64,000 bases of DNA from Microbispora sp. ZYX-F-249 (GCF_039649665.1 NZ_JBDJAW010000007.1:124001-188000); one strand, 5' to 3'. Counted from the stretch's first letter, positions 36,021 through 44,715 are shown. Translations and numbers: made by a program. Notes: a model not told the origin generated them from the letters alone.

Positions 36021-36608
36021 ATGGCGGTCATGGACGCCGCATCGGTGAACCTGCTGCGCGAGGTGCTCGCCTCCACCGGATGGGTCGAACGCACCCGGGA
36101 GCTCGGCCTGGCCCTGCGGGCCACCCGGTCGGCCGGGGGGCTCCTCGTCGTCGGCACCCCCGAGGACGAGCCGTGGCACGTCACCGCCCATCTCGCCGAC
36201 GAGGCCCGGCTGTCGGGGCTCGCCCAGCTCTCCCCCACGCTCGTCCGCTGGGCGCCGCCGCCCGGCGCGCCCGCCCACCTGCGGGTCGGTATGGAGCGGC
36301 TGCGCGGGACCGGCAGGGGCGAGACGCTCTTCGTGGTCGCCGAGCAACGGGCGCCCGTGCCCCTGCTGGAGCGGGTGGACGACGCCCGCCGCAGCGGCGC
36401 CACGGTCCTCGCCGTGGACGGCGGCGACCCCGAGCTGGAGTCGCTGGCCCACGACGCGATCGCCGTACCGGCCGGGGAGGCCGCCTTGAGTTTCGACGCG
36501 GCGCAGCACCTGGTGAGCAGCGCCGCCGGGGACGTGCGGCGGCTCGGCCTGCGGGAGCGGCTCGCCCGCCTGGCCGACCGGATCACCGGCCCCCAGGTGA
36601 GTGACTGA
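36021..36608 (+). CDS. SIS-like conserved hypothetical protein
   Basis: About 195 aa from the ATG at 36021; ATG 36030 is also possible. It shows the order GLLVVGTPEDEPWHVTAHLADEAR, TLVRWAPPP, RGETLFVVAEQRAPVPLLERVDDARRSGATVLAVDGGDPELESLAHDAIAVP. The last part resembles a sugar-isomerase (SIS) phosphosugar-binding fold. I do not recognise a characterised family. There is no membrane segment or signal peptide. It may be a cytosolic binding protein. Confidence 0.7.
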   Translation: MAVMDAASVNLLREVLASTGWVERTRELGLALRATRSAGGLLVVGTPEDEPWHVTAHLADEARLSGLAQLSPTLVRWAPPPGAPAHLRVGMERLRGTGRGETLFVVAEQRAPVPLLERVDDARRSGATVLAVDGGDPELESLAHDAIAVPAGEAALSFDAAQHLVSSAAGDVRRLGLRERLARLADRITGPQVSD

Positions 36609-36629
36609 GGTGAGCGACTGCGACTGAGG

Positions 36630-36649
36630 CCCCCGGCGTCCGCCGGGGG
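36630..36649. terminator. Hairpin between SIS-like gene and lysR
   Basis: CCCCCGGC-GTCC-GCCGGGGG is a perfect 8-bp GC stem directly abutting the LysR stop codon, between convergent genes. Confidence 0.75.
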
Positions 36650-37609
36650 TCAGGACGCGGGCGGACCGAGCGGGGCGCGGCTGAGCTCGCCCACCCGCCG
36701 GTCCACCGCCTCGGCCGCCTCGCGCAGCACCTCGATCACCACGGCCTGCATCGGGTCGGGCTCCCCCGACGTCGTACGGCTCACCCTGGTCAGCGCCTCG
36801 ATCCTGCGGCTGCCCACGCCGCGGATGCCGGTGACGACCACCTCGCCCGGCGGCACGTCGAGCAGCGCCAGCGACGGCACGATCGCCACGCCGTGCCCCG
36901 CCGAGACCAGCCCCAGCACGGGCGGGAACTCCGCGATCAGGTGCACGCGGCGCGGGACGAACCCGTGGAGCTGGGCGAGCCGTTCGAGCGCCTGCCCGCA
37001 CGCCTGGTCGGGCACGCCGGCGACCCACGGCAGGTCGACGAGGTCGGCGACGGTGGCGGGCACCCGGTCCCACGACGGCGGGGCCACGATGCGGTACTCG
37101 TCGTCGTGGAGCCGGTGCCGGGACATCGACTGCAGGGACGCGGCGGGCCGGCTCATGTCCCGTTCCGTCACCACCAGGTCCACGCCGCCGAGGCGCAGCT
37201 CCTGCACCGCGCCCGGCCCGAACAGCTCGTGGATGACGGGAGTGATCCGCGGGTGCCGTACGGCCAGCTCGCGCAGGGCGGGGACGAGCAGATGCCGGAT
37301 CACGGTCGGGAACGCCGCGATCGTGACCGGCCCGGACAGCCGCTCGGCGAACCGGTTGAGCTCCTGCCTCGCCTCGGTGAGCTGCTCCTCGATGCGTTCG
37401 GCGTACGCCGCCAGCACCCGGCCGGCGGGGGTCAGCGTGACCCTGCGCTGTGATCGGTCGAACAGCGCGAGGCCGACCTCCCGTTCCAGCTGGGCGAGCT
37501 GCTGGGAGACGGCCGAGGGCGTGAGGTGCAGCGCCTGGGCGGCTTTCATGACGCCGCCTCTGCGGGACACCTCGTGCAGGATCCGCAGCCGTCGCGGGTC
37601 GATATCCAT
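36650..37609 (-). CDS. LysR-family transcriptional regulator
   Basis: Encodes 319 aa. The N-terminal winged HTH is RRLRILHEVSRRGGVMKAAQALHLTPSAVSQQLAQLEREVGLALFDRS. The remainder is a LysR substrate-binding fold (GPVTIAAFPTVIRHLLVPALREL and later GLVSAGHGVAIVPSLALLD). It is divergent from the small membrane protein at 37714, with an inverted repeat between them. The effector is unknown. Confidence 0.94.
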   Translation of the reverse strand: MDIDPRRLRILHEVSRRGGVMKAAQALHLTPSAVSQQLAQLEREVGLALFDRSQRRVTLTPAGRVLAAYAERIEEQLTEARQELNRFAERLSGPVTIAAFPTVIRHLLVPALRELAVRHPRITPVIHELFGPGAVQELRLGGVDLVVTERDMSRPAASLQSMSRHRLHDDEYRIVAPPSWDRVPATVADLVDLPWVAGVPDQACGQALERLAQLHGFVPRRVHLIAEFPPVLGLVSAGHGVAIVPSLALLDVPPGEVVVTGIRGVGSRRIEALTRVSRTTSGEPDPMQAVVIEVLREAAEAVDRRVGELSRAPLGPPAS

Positions 37610-37627
37610 ACAGCAGATCTTATGTGT

Positions 37628-37640
37628 GGATTAAGAATCC
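37628..37640. promoter_or_regulatory. Candidate LysR operator
   Basis: GGATT-AAG-AATCC is a perfect inverted repeat 19 nt upstream of the LysR start, within the divergent promoter region. It sits in an AT-rich stretch. Confidence 0.4.
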
Positions 37641-37681
37641 TTCACTTGCTCTTCACACTTCGTGGGCAGCATCATCGCACC

Positions 37682-37714
37682 ATGACCACTTCCGGGGACG
37701 GCGAGCCGTCCTGA
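37682..37714 (+). CDS. Possible 10-residue leader peptide overlapping the next start
   Basis: ATG ... TGA encodes MTTSGDGEPS; its TGA shares one base with the ATG at 37714 (TGATG). This suggests translational coupling to the membrane protein. The RBS is weak. It could also be chance. Confidence 0.3.
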   Translation: MTTSGDGEPS

Positions 37715-37995
37715 TGTCCACGTTCATCACGATCATCGGCACCGCGGGCGCCGTCGTCCTCCTGCTCGCGTACGCGATGGTGTCGTCCGGCAGGATGTCC
37801 GGGGAAGGCCTGCCCTACCAGCTGCTCAACTTCGGCGGGGCGGTCACCTTGATGGTCAACAGCGCGTACCACTCCGCCTGGCCCTCCGCGATCCTCAACC
37901 TGGTGTGGAGCGGCATCGGCGTGTGGACGCTCGGCCGCTTCGTCGCCCGCCGCGCGGCGGGACGCCGGTCCGCGGACTCGGCCGCGATCGGCTGA
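37714..37995 (+). CDS. Small membrane protein (CBU_0592-like)
   Basis: Encodes 93 aa with three predicted spans: ITIIGTAGAVVLLLAYAMV, YQLLNFGGAVTLMVNSAY and SAILNLVWSGIGVWTLGRF. The pattern fits the CBU_0592-type family of small membrane proteins of unknown function. It lies opposite the LysR gene and is a likely target of it. The start overlaps a 10-codon leader ORF. Confidence 0.75.
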   Translation: MSTFITIIGTAGAVVLLLAYAMVSSGRMSGEGLPYQLLNFGGAVTLMVNSAYHSAWPSAILNLVWSGIGVWTLGRFVARRAAGRRSADSAAIG

Positions 37996-38111
37996 ACCTC
38001 CGGGCACGTCTCGCGGGCGGCGCGCGTGTCCCCGGCCCGGCCGGGCGGACAGGGCGGGCCGGTGCCGGGGAGAAGCCGGCGGGAGCGCCGGGCCGGGGAG
38101 GGGTCAGGGGA

Positions 38112-38294
38112 TCAGTCGTCCCATTCCTTGTCCTGCTCGCTCCAGCGCTGGTTGCGCTCGGCCGCCGTCTGCAGGGCCTGGGCGGCGGCGTCGTGGGAGT
38201 CGTAGGGGCCGAGCCGGTCCTTGTTCGGGCAGCCCTTCTCGGGCTCGACGGTCATGTGCTTCAGGCAGAACCACCATTGATCGCTCACGCCCAT
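38112..38294 (-). CDS. Small conserved protein (about 60 aa, Cys/His-containing)
   Basis: From the ATG at 38294, with AAGGGGGC 6 nt upstream, the product begins MGVSDQWWFCLKHMTVEPEK, continues with a second Cys (GCPNKDRLGPY), and ends in a charged helix (RNQRWSEQDKEWDD). It resembles a small actinomycete protein annotated as SPOR-domain or hypothetical; the CxxH...C arrangement could bind a metal. It is divergent from map, 37 nt apart. Confidence 0.8.
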   Translation of the reverse strand: MGVSDQWWFCLKHMTVEPEKGCPNKDRLGPYDSHDAAAQALQTAAERNQRWSEQDKEWDD

Positions 38295-38331
38295 AATCGT
38301 GCCCCCTTGACGCGCAACTAGACTTGGCCGC

Positions 38332-39180
38332 ATGACCACGCTGCTCCGCCCCGGGCGGATCTCGCCCACCCGTAAGGTTCCCGCCCACATCCCCCGCCCC
38401 GAGTACGTGGGGAAGGCCGAGCCCAAGAAGGGCGACAGCGACGTCAAAACCCCCGAGACCATCGAGAAGATGCGGATCGCGGGCCGGATCGCCGCGCAGG
38501 CGCTGGAGGAGGTCGGCAGGCACGTCGCCCCCGGCGTGACGACCGACGAGCTCGACCGGATCGGCCACGAGTTCCTCTGCGATCACGGCGCCTATCCCTC
38601 GACGCTCGGCTACCGCGGCTACCCGAAGTCGCTGTGCACCTCGATCAACGAGGTGATCTGCCACGGGATCCCGGACGACACCGTGCTGCGCGACGGTGAC
38701 ATCGTCAACGTGGACATCACCGCCTACATCGGCGGCGTGCACGGCGACACCGACGCCACCTTCCTGGTCGGAGAGGTCGACGAGGAATCCCGCCTGCTGG
38801 TCGAGCGGACCCGCGAGGCGATGATGCGGGCGATCAAGGCGGTCGCGCCCGGCCGCCAGCTCAACATCGTCGGCCGGGTCATCGAGGCGTACGCCAAGCG
38901 CTTCGGCTACGGCGTCGTCCGCGACTTCACCGGCCACGGCATCGGAGCCTCGTTCCACTCCGGGCTCATCGTCCCCCACTACGACGATCCCTCGCTGTCG
39001 GTGACCCTGGTGCCGGGCATGACGTTCACGATCGAGCCCATGCTCACGCTCGGCACGATCGACTACGACATCTGGCCGGACAAGTGGACCGCGGTGACCA
39101 AGGACCGCAAGCGGACCGCGCAGTTCGAGCACACCATCGTGGTGACCGAGACGGGTCACGAGATCCTGACCCTGCCCTAG
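38332..39180 (+). CDS. map: Methionine aminopeptidase, type I
   Basis: Encodes 282 aa; removes the initiator methionine from nascent proteins. The 36-residue N-terminal extension ([19 protein letters not shown]) is typical of actinomycete MapA forms and may contact the ribosome. The pita-bread fold supplies metal ligands: Asp in [11 protein letters not shown], Asp in GDTDATF, His in FTGHGIG, Glu in FTIEPML and Glu in [22 protein letters not shown] is the substrate-histidine segment. Confidence 0.96.
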   Translation: MTTLLRPGRISPTRKVPAHIPRPEYVGKAEPKKGDSDVKTPETIEKMRIAGRIAAQALEEVGRHVAPGVTTDELDRIGHEFLCDHGAYPSTLGYRGYPKSLCTSINEVICHGIPDDTVLRDGDIVNVDITAYIGGVHGDTDATFLVGEVDEESRLLVERTREAMMRAIKAVAPGRQLNIVGRVIEAYAKRFGYGVVRDFTGHGIGASFHSGLIVPHYDDPSLSVTLVPGMTFTIEPMLTLGTIDYDIWPDKWTAVTKDRKRTAQFEHTIVVTETGHEILTLP

Positions 39181-39249
39181 CGGCACCGTGGACGGCGCGG
39201 CGCCTCGCCGGTTCCGGCCTGGCGCGCACCGCTCGTCGCGCATCGATCG

Positions 39250-39268
39250 GCGCCGGCAGAGCCGGCGC
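39250..39268. terminator. Hairpin between map and the CopD-CtaG gene
   Basis: GCGCCGGC-AGA-GCCGGCGC is a perfect 8-bp stem between convergent genes, 5 nt from the stop of the membrane protein. Confidence 0.65.
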
Positions 39269-39273
39269 GCCGC

Positions 39274-41268
39274 CTACTCGGCGGCCGTGTCCCGCTTGTT
39301 GAGCTTCGCCAGATAGTCGTTGTAGGCGTCCAGCTCCGCGTCCCCGGTGCCGCCGGACTTGGCCGCGGCGGCGTCGGCGCGGCGGTCGGTGCGGCGCGCG
39401 ACGCGCTCGTCGTCGCGCCACCACTGGAAACCGAGCGCGAGCAGCACGATCAGCGTGGGGATCTCACCGAACGCCCAGGCGATCGCGCCGCCCGACTGCT
39501 GGTCGGCCAGTGAGGAGGCGCCCCAGGTGCGCCCGAGCTGTTCGTAGTAGGACGACGCGAGCACCGTGCCCATGCTCATCAGGGCGATTCCGAAGAACGC
39601 GTGGAACGGCATGGTCACCATGAGCAGCAGCAGCCGCCCGTAGTGGGGCAGCTTGTGCGGCGCGGGGTCCACTCCGATGATCACCCAGAAGAACAGGGAG
39701 CCGCTGAGCAGGAAGTGCACGGTCATCGCGATATGACCGAGGTGCTCCTCCATCGCGGCGGCGAACAGCGGGGTGAAGTACAGGGCGAAGGTCGACACCA
39801 CGAAGATCGCCGTCGCGATCGCGGGATGGCTGACGAACTTCACGACCCTGCTGTGCAGGATCACCGTGATCCACTCGCGTGGTCCCCGGTCGCCCCGGCG
39901 GACGGCGGGCTTGAGCGCGCGCAGCGCCAGCGTCACCGGCGCGCCGAGCACCAGGAAGATCGGGACCAGCATGGACAGGACCATGTGCTCGGTCATGTGC
40001 ACGCTGAACAGCACCGGCGCGTAGCGCGCCACACCGGTCTGCGTGCTGAGCACGAGGATGACCACGCCGAGATACCAGCTGACCGTGCGGCCCACGGGCC
40101 ACCGGTCGCCCCGGCGGGTCAGCCGGACGAGCCCCGCGCCGTACAGACCGGCCATGACGGCGGCGAGTACGGCGAAGAACAGGTCGAACCACCACAGCGT
40201 CACGAGGTTGCCGAGCGAGATCGGCGGCGGCACGAGGTAGCCGAGCAGCTCGAACGCACGGTCGACCGGGGTGTCGACGGGCGGCGGGGCGGTCCGGGAC
40301 AGCGCCACGGCGAGGCCGATCGTCGCCCCCATCAGCACGACCTCGCCGAGGGCGAGGCGGAGGAAGGCGTGCGGCTCCCCCGCCGACAGCCGCGGCAGCG
40401 TACGGCCTCGGTGACGCCAGCCGAAGAACCCGAGCACGGCGAACGCGACGATCTTGGCCAGCAGGAGCAGGCCGTAGTTCGAGGTGAACAGCTCGCCGAC
40501 CGAGGTGAGGCGCGAGGCGGCGGCGGCGAGCCCGGAGACGCCGACCCCGGCGAAGCACCACAGAGCCATGCGGGAGAAACGCGCGGCGGCCACGTCCAGG
40601 AGGGGCTGCCCGCGCAGCGCGTGGATGCAGACCACCCCGAGGCCGCCCACCCAAAGCGCCAGGAAGAGCAGGTGCATGGCCACCGAGGTGGTGGCCAGCC
40701 CGTGGTTGGGCGAAGAGGAGGAGTGCCCGGTGAGGGCCGGCGGCAGGAGCGTCACGAGCGCGAAGACCAGCAGCCCGGCGGCGGCCCCGGCGGTGATCGC
40801 ACCGCGGGCGAACAACGCGATGGCGACGGCGAACAGCACGACCAGGGTCAGCGCGATGCCCTGCGGCACCTGGCTGGCGTAGCTGGTGAGCTCGTTGCCG
40901 GCGAGGACCTCGCCCACCGGCATGCCGAGCGTCTCCGACAGGCTGAAGACCAGCGCCACCGCCGCGGCGACGGCCCAGGCGAGCGCGGACCACGACGCGC
41001 CCTTGACGTAGCTCTGCGCGGATTTGCCGAGCAGGCCCTTGTCGCCGGGCAGGAACACCGCGGCCGCGGCCAGCAGCCCGACGGTCAGCACGCCGGAGAC
41101 GTCCATCGCGAGCTTCGACAGCGGCAGCATCCAGCGCGTGAGAGTGCCCTCGTCGGGCAGGCCGGGAATGATCCGCGGCGTCGCGGCGCCGCCGAGCACC
41201 ATGGCGACGACGAGTGCGCCGACTGCCGCGCAGAGCGCGGCGGCGGTGAGGCGCGCCGCCCTGCTCAC
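39274..41268 (-). CDS. CopD / CtaG (cytochrome c oxidase assembly) fusion membrane protein
   Basis: Encodes 664 aa with some 13-14 spans. The N-terminal half is a CopD-type copper-import domain (SKLAMDVSGVLTVGLLAAA; SPNHGLATTSVAMHLLFLALWVGGLG). The C-terminal half is a CtaG/Caa3 assembly domain (VHMTEHMVLSMLVPIFLVLGAPVTLALRAL; MTVHFLLSGSLFFWVIIGVDP; LMVTMPFHAFFGIALMSM). Histidines in these helices are plausible copper ligands. It overlaps the CopC stop by 4 nt, so CopC is likely to deliver copper to it in the cell envelope. Confidence 0.92.
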   Translation of the reverse strand: MSRAARLTAAALCAAVGALVVAMVLGGAATPRIIPGLPDEGTLTRWMLPLSKLAMDVSGVLTVGLLAAAAVFLPGDKGLLGKSAQSYVKGASWSALAWAVAAAVALVFSLSETLGMPVGEVLAGNELTSYASQVPQGIALTLVVLFAVAIALFARGAITAGAAAGLLVFALVTLLPPALTGHSSSSPNHGLATTSVAMHLLFLALWVGGLGVVCIHALRGQPLLDVAAARFSRMALWCFAGVGVSGLAAAASRLTSVGELFTSNYGLLLLAKIVAFAVLGFFGWRHRGRTLPRLSAGEPHAFLRLALGEVVLMGATIGLAVALSRTAPPPVDTPVDRAFELLGYLVPPPISLGNLVTLWWFDLFFAVLAAVMAGLYGAGLVRLTRRGDRWPVGRTVSWYLGVVILVLSTQTGVARYAPVLFSVHMTEHMVLSMLVPIFLVLGAPVTLALRALKPAVRRGDRGPREWITVILHSRVVKFVSHPAIATAIFVVSTFALYFTPLFAAAMEEHLGHIAMTVHFLLSGSLFFWVIIGVDPAPHKLPHYGRLLLLMVTMPFHAFFGIALMSMGTVLASSYYEQLGRTWGASSLADQQSGGAIAWAFGEIPTLIVLLALGFQWWRDDERVARRTDRRADAAAAKSGGTGDAELDAYNDYLAKLNKRDTAAE

Positions 41269-41831
41269 GGCTTCTTCCGCAGGCTCAGGAACATCCCTAT
41301 GCCGACGCCGGCGATCCCGAAGATCACTGCCCAGATCCAGCCGGGCACACCCGTCCGCCCGGCGCTCCCGGCCTCGGTGGCCTGCGCCGTCGCGGCCGAG
41401 GAGGGCGCCGCCGCGGAGGCGGAGTCCCCGGGAGCGGCGGCCGAGGTCGCCGCGCCGAGCGACTGGGCGCCGATCACGGTGAACGGGATCTCGCCCTCCA
41501 GCGGGTGTCCGTCGGGCGAGACCACCCGCCAGGCGATCGTGTAGCGGCCGGGGGGCACGGGCTCGGTCACCGCCTGGGTGACCTTGGGCCCGTCCACGGC
41601 CGGTGCGCCGCTCTCGTAACGCTTGCCGTCCTCGCCGCGGACGACCACGACCGGAAACTGAACGGAGTCCGCGAATTCGAGCGTGACCTTCTGCAAGGTC
41701 TTGACCTGGGCGTTCTTCTGCGGGTCGCTACTCTTGAGCGAGGTGTGCGCCTGGGCCGGCAGGACCGGCGCGGCACACAGCAGGAGAGCCGTCAGGAGCG
41801 CGGCGAAGGCGGCGAGGAAGGGTCTCTTCAT
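41265..41831 (-). CDS. copC: CopC-domain copper-binding protein with C-terminal membrane anchor
   Basis: Encodes 188 aa. Signal peptide MKRPFLAAFAALLTALLLCAAPVLPAQA is cleaved before HTSLKSSDP, so the mature N-terminal His can bind Cu(II) as in CopC. The beta-sandwich shows VTLEFADSVQFPVVVV and YTIAWRVVSPDGHPLEGEIPFTV with a second His. An Ala/Ser/Thr-rich linker and a C-terminal span (GWIWAVIFGIAGVGIGMFLSL) anchor it outside the membrane. Co-translated with the CopD-CtaG gene. Confidence 0.92.
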   Translation of the reverse strand: MKRPFLAAFAALLTALLLCAAPVLPAQAHTSLKSSDPQKNAQVKTLQKVTLEFADSVQFPVVVVRGEDGKRYESGAPAVDGPKVTQAVTEPVPPGRYTIAWRVVSPDGHPLEGEIPFTVIGAQSLGAATSAAAPGDSASAAAPSSAATAQATEAGSAGRTGVPGWIWAVIFGIAGVGIGMFLSLRKKP

Positions 41832-42052
41832 GACACCCCCAGGCTACCGACGCGGGGCTCCGGTCCGTACCCCAGACCGTCGGTACAGCACGATCACGGA
41901 ATGAGGGCAGGTCCGGCGGCCGCGGGGGCCTCGGGAGATCGAAAGTCTCCAGGCAGTCCGCGGGAGCGGCCCGGCGCCGCCGATCCGCTCGCGGCGCCGC
42001 TCTCGCCCGCGCCTCCGGGCATTCGGGGGTCCGGGGGAAGCGGCACACGACG

Positions 42053-42081
42053 CGGGCCGGAGGCGAGCGGCCTCCGGCCCG
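42053..42081. terminator. 12-bp hairpin downstream of the XRE-TPR gene
   Basis: CGGGCCGGAGGC and GCCTCCGGCCCG pair perfectly around a 5-nt loop, 44 nt past the regulator's stop. The rest of the 41832-42124 gap has no gene I can support. Confidence 0.7.
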
Positions 42082-42124
42082 GCGACTCCCTTCGCGCCTG
42101 TGCGCCCGATGGTCGGGCGGGCGA

Positions 42125-43417
42125 TCAGAGCCCGGCGCAGGCGAGGGCGCGCTGATAGGCCGCCACGCTCTGCGTGTCGTCGCCGATGCGCCGCCGCATC
42201 TCCGCCACGTTCATCCAGTCCTCGGCGGCCTTCAGGGTCTGCGGCGCCTCCTCCAGCCAGCCGGTGACCAGGTCGAGCGCCGCTGCCGCGTCCCCGTCCT
42301 GGTGGAGCAGGAAGTACGCCTGGCCGAGCAGGAGGTTGGCGCGGCCCAGAAGGCCGCTGTCGGTGTGCTGAACCTGCGCCAGCGCGTCCCTGAGGTGGTC
42401 GACGGCCTTGTCCGGGCGGTCGAGGACGATCTCCGCCATGGCAAGGACGCAGGCGGTCCGCGCCCGGTCGAAGGCGCTGGTGGCGGAGGCCTCGTGCTCC
42501 CGCTGGGCCCGCAGGAGCAGCTCTTGTGCCTGCTCCGCCTCCTCGGGACGCACCCGCAGCATCATGGTGGCGTAGGCCTGGCGCAGCCGCGCGAGGTTGC
42601 GGGGCTCGCCGTTCTCCGACTGGTGGGCGAGCGCCCGTTCGAGGAGCGTCATGCCCTCCTCGCCCCGGCCGGTCTTCTCCAGCACCTGCGCCGCGTTCCA
42701 GCACGACGCCACGGTCGCTCTCGGTGTGCCGAGGGTCTCGGCCGCGGCCAGCAGCTCGTTCGCGAAGTGGCCCGCGCGCAGCAGGTCTCCACGCACCAAG
42801 TACGCCGCCAGAAGGGTGGCGCCGAGCTCGACCAGCTCGTCGGTCCAGCCGTTGCGCGCGAACGTGGCGAGCGCCTGCTCGCCCACCTGCACGGCGGCGG
42901 AGAAGTCGCCCCGCTCACGGTGGCACCGGCACAGCGCCAGCGCCACGGCTATCTTGCGCTCCTGCGGCGTCGCCTCCGCCTCGGAGCCGTTCAGCTCCTC
43001 GAAGACCGCGATCGCCTCGCCCAGCTCTCCGCACGCCTCCAGGGCCAGGGCGTACCCGTAGCGGGCCTCCACCCTGAGCGCGGTGAGACCCAGCAGGTTG
43101 TTGTCCGCGAGCAGTTCGGCATACCTGCGGCGGGCCTCGGCGACCTCGCCGTTCTCGAGTGCCATGCGCGCGAAGCTGAGGCCGACCTCGAGGTCCTCCA
43201 TCTGCTCGGCCGTCACACCGTTCACGAGGTAGGTGAGTGAGCAGTCGAGCTTCTGGGCGAGCAGTTCGAGAACGGCCGGCGTCGGAGTCCTCTTGCCGCT
43301 CTCGATGAGCGATACGTAACTGTCGGAAAGTTCAGGATGCGCCAACTGCGCTTGCGAGAGCCCACGCTGCCGTCGTATCGCCTTGATGCGCTGTCCGACC
43401 AGATCTTGCGCGGCCAT
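42125..43417 (-). CDS. XRE-family HTH regulator with C-terminal TPR domain (RRNPP-like candidate)
   Basis: Encodes 430 aa from the ATG at 43417 (AGGAG 6 nt upstream). Residues 1-65 are a Cro/C1-type HTH: GQRIKAIRRQRGLSQAQLAHPELSDSYVSLIESGKRTPTPAVLELLAQKL. The rest is a chain of helical pairs with TPR character (ARYGYALALEACGELGEAIAVF; CRCHRERGDFSAAVQVGEQAL; AEIVLDRPDKAVDHLRDAL; GDDTQSVAAYQRALA). HTH plus TPR is the build of Rgg/PlcR/NprR/AimR peptide receptors. A gene for a small exported peptide starts 54 nt away on the opposite strand. Confidence 0.92.
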   Translation of the reverse strand: MAAQDLVGQRIKAIRRQRGLSQAQLAHPELSDSYVSLIESGKRTPTPAVLELLAQKLDCSLTYLVNGVTAEQMEDLEVGLSFARMALENGEVAEARRRYAELLADNNLLGLTALRVEARYGYALALEACGELGEAIAVFEELNGSEAEATPQERKIAVALALCRCHRERGDFSAAVQVGEQALATFARNGWTDELVELGATLLAAYLVRGDLLRAGHFANELLAAAETLGTPRATVASCWNAAQVLEKTGRGEEGMTLLERALAHQSENGEPRNLARLRQAYATMMLRVRPEEAEQAQELLLRAQREHEASATSAFDRARTACVLAMAEIVLDRPDKAVDHLRDALAQVQHTDSGLLGRANLLLGQAYFLLHQDGDAAAALDLVTGWLEEAPQTLKAAEDWMNVAEMRRRIGDDTQSVAAYQRALACAGL

Positions 43418-43471
43418 TGGCAACTCCTGAAATATTGTAGGCCTGGCAGTCCGAGTTGAGGGAGATCCATA

Positions 43472-43606
43472 GTGCGCCGCCCAGCCTCGTATCTACTTAC
43501 CGCCCTGATTGTGGCCCTTGTGACCTTCGGTGGCAATGCTACGGCCAACAGTGCCGCTCCGTCTCCTCTGCAGCGTGGCTGGGCCGACGGCTCCCTCTGC
43601 TGCTGA
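43472..43606 (+). CDS. 44-residue exported peptide precursor, candidate signalling peptide
   Basis: GTG 43472 follows GAGGGAGA at 7-8 nt, a strong RBS. The peptide starts VRRPASYLLTALIVALVTFG, a basic n-region and hydrophobic core, then GNATA (a probable signal-peptidase site after residue 25). The exported tail is about 19 residues ending RGWADGSLCC at a TGA. Being divergent from an HTH-TPR gene, signal-bearing and Cys-Cys-terminated, it looks like a pheromone precursor. No family assignment is possible. It is too short for routine gene calling. Confidence 0.72.
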   Translation: MRRPASYLLTALIVALVTFGGNATANSAAPSPLQRGWADGSLCC

Positions 43607-44715
43607 CCCGCGTAGTTGCTGCTGATAGCGGGACGGACCATCCCCGGCGGACGACCCGGCCGCCGGGGAGCGGCCGTCCGCCCGGCCCGGGGCGTACGGC
43701 GGACAATCGATCGAGCGGGGAACGGGGCCGGCGTTCTTGACCGGCTCCGTTCACGCTCCGGGTCACGATTTCTGACGGGAGCGCGGTCGGAAGCCGGAAT
43801 ACAGCGGCAGCAATGACGCTTTCCCATTTCCGCATCACGTTGCAAAGCCGCGGTCCGGAAAATGCAATTCACGCGGACGCCGACTCGGCAGGCTTTTTTT
43901 GAAATCCCCGCCACACCGATGCCCCCAAGGACGTGGTGAATTTGCGAGGGCGAGCGGATGCCGGGTCGGGCATGACACGGAGCGCGTGACGCCCGGCGCG
44001 TGTCAGGCTTCTCCGCCACCACCGACCCTCCCGAGAACACGGGGGGCGGCCGCGGGCCCGGCTTGGAGGGCGGCCGACGCGAACCCGCGCCCCCGGCGGC
44101 AAAGTGGCGGGCGAATCCAACAGTCCGCCCAACGGGCGAAGGGGCCCCTTCGTCATCGGAGCCTTCCACGCGTCGCGTCCGTACGACCGGCGGCCCCGGG
44201 CCGAGGCCGGGCGGGAACGGCGAACGACCGGCCGGTCCCGGAACAAGGCAGGTCAACGCCGAATAGAGCGTGCGGCGGCGAGCGGCGCGGCGGGCGTGGC
44301 CTCCGTCGGGGCGGCGTTGGCCGGCGTCGCTCCCCGCCACGGCACCGAGGCTCCCCGCACTGCGGCCCGTAACCCTCCGAGCGTCCGGGCAGGTCAAAGG
44401 TGTGACAGGCGGGCTTACCCGCGAGTAGGGAATTCCGGCCCGCTGGAATCGGCGGATTATCCGAGGCGTCTAGACAATATCTAGACGGAAGATGGCATAT
44501 TTGATGCTCTGCCGGAACAGGCCCGACGGCGTGCCTGATGACCGGCGAACACGGGGATGCCACGCGAAGCCGCAGTTTTGGGGGAACCGCCGGGGTGCAG
44601 TCGCGACGAGTGCAGCGGCGACTCATGGCGTGTACCGGGCGCGGGAGCGGCATTTCGCCCGATCACGGTGATCCACAGATTGCATCTACGCCGTTACCAG
44701 GTGGAGTTCAGACGT
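43607..44715. other. Gene-poor intergenic region of about 1.1 kb
   Basis: No open frame here has an RBS, protein-like composition and consistent codon use. AT-richer islands occur at about 43740-43960 and 44380-44520, including a run of seven T at 43894-43900. The downstream end contains the palindrome at 44467 and promoter-like AT-rich sequence before the SARP gene. It may hold promoters, a non-coding RNA or decayed coding sequence; I cannot decide which. Confidence 0.5.
44467..44487. promoter_or_regulatory. Perfect palindrome upstream of the SARP operon
   Basis: CGTCTAGA-CAATA-TCTAGACG has 8-bp arms and a 5-nt spacer and is strikingly AT-rich for this genome. It lies about 230 nt upstream of the first SARP/NB-ARC gene. 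It is a good operator candidate for the XRE-TPR regulator or for a SARP. Confidence 0.55.

Noticed and set aside
43869-44653. Several 125-390-codon ORFs in the 43.6-44.7 kb gap
   Set aside because: They overlap on both strands, lack RBSs, and have Pro/Arg/Gly-rich composition typical of random frames in GC-rich DNA.
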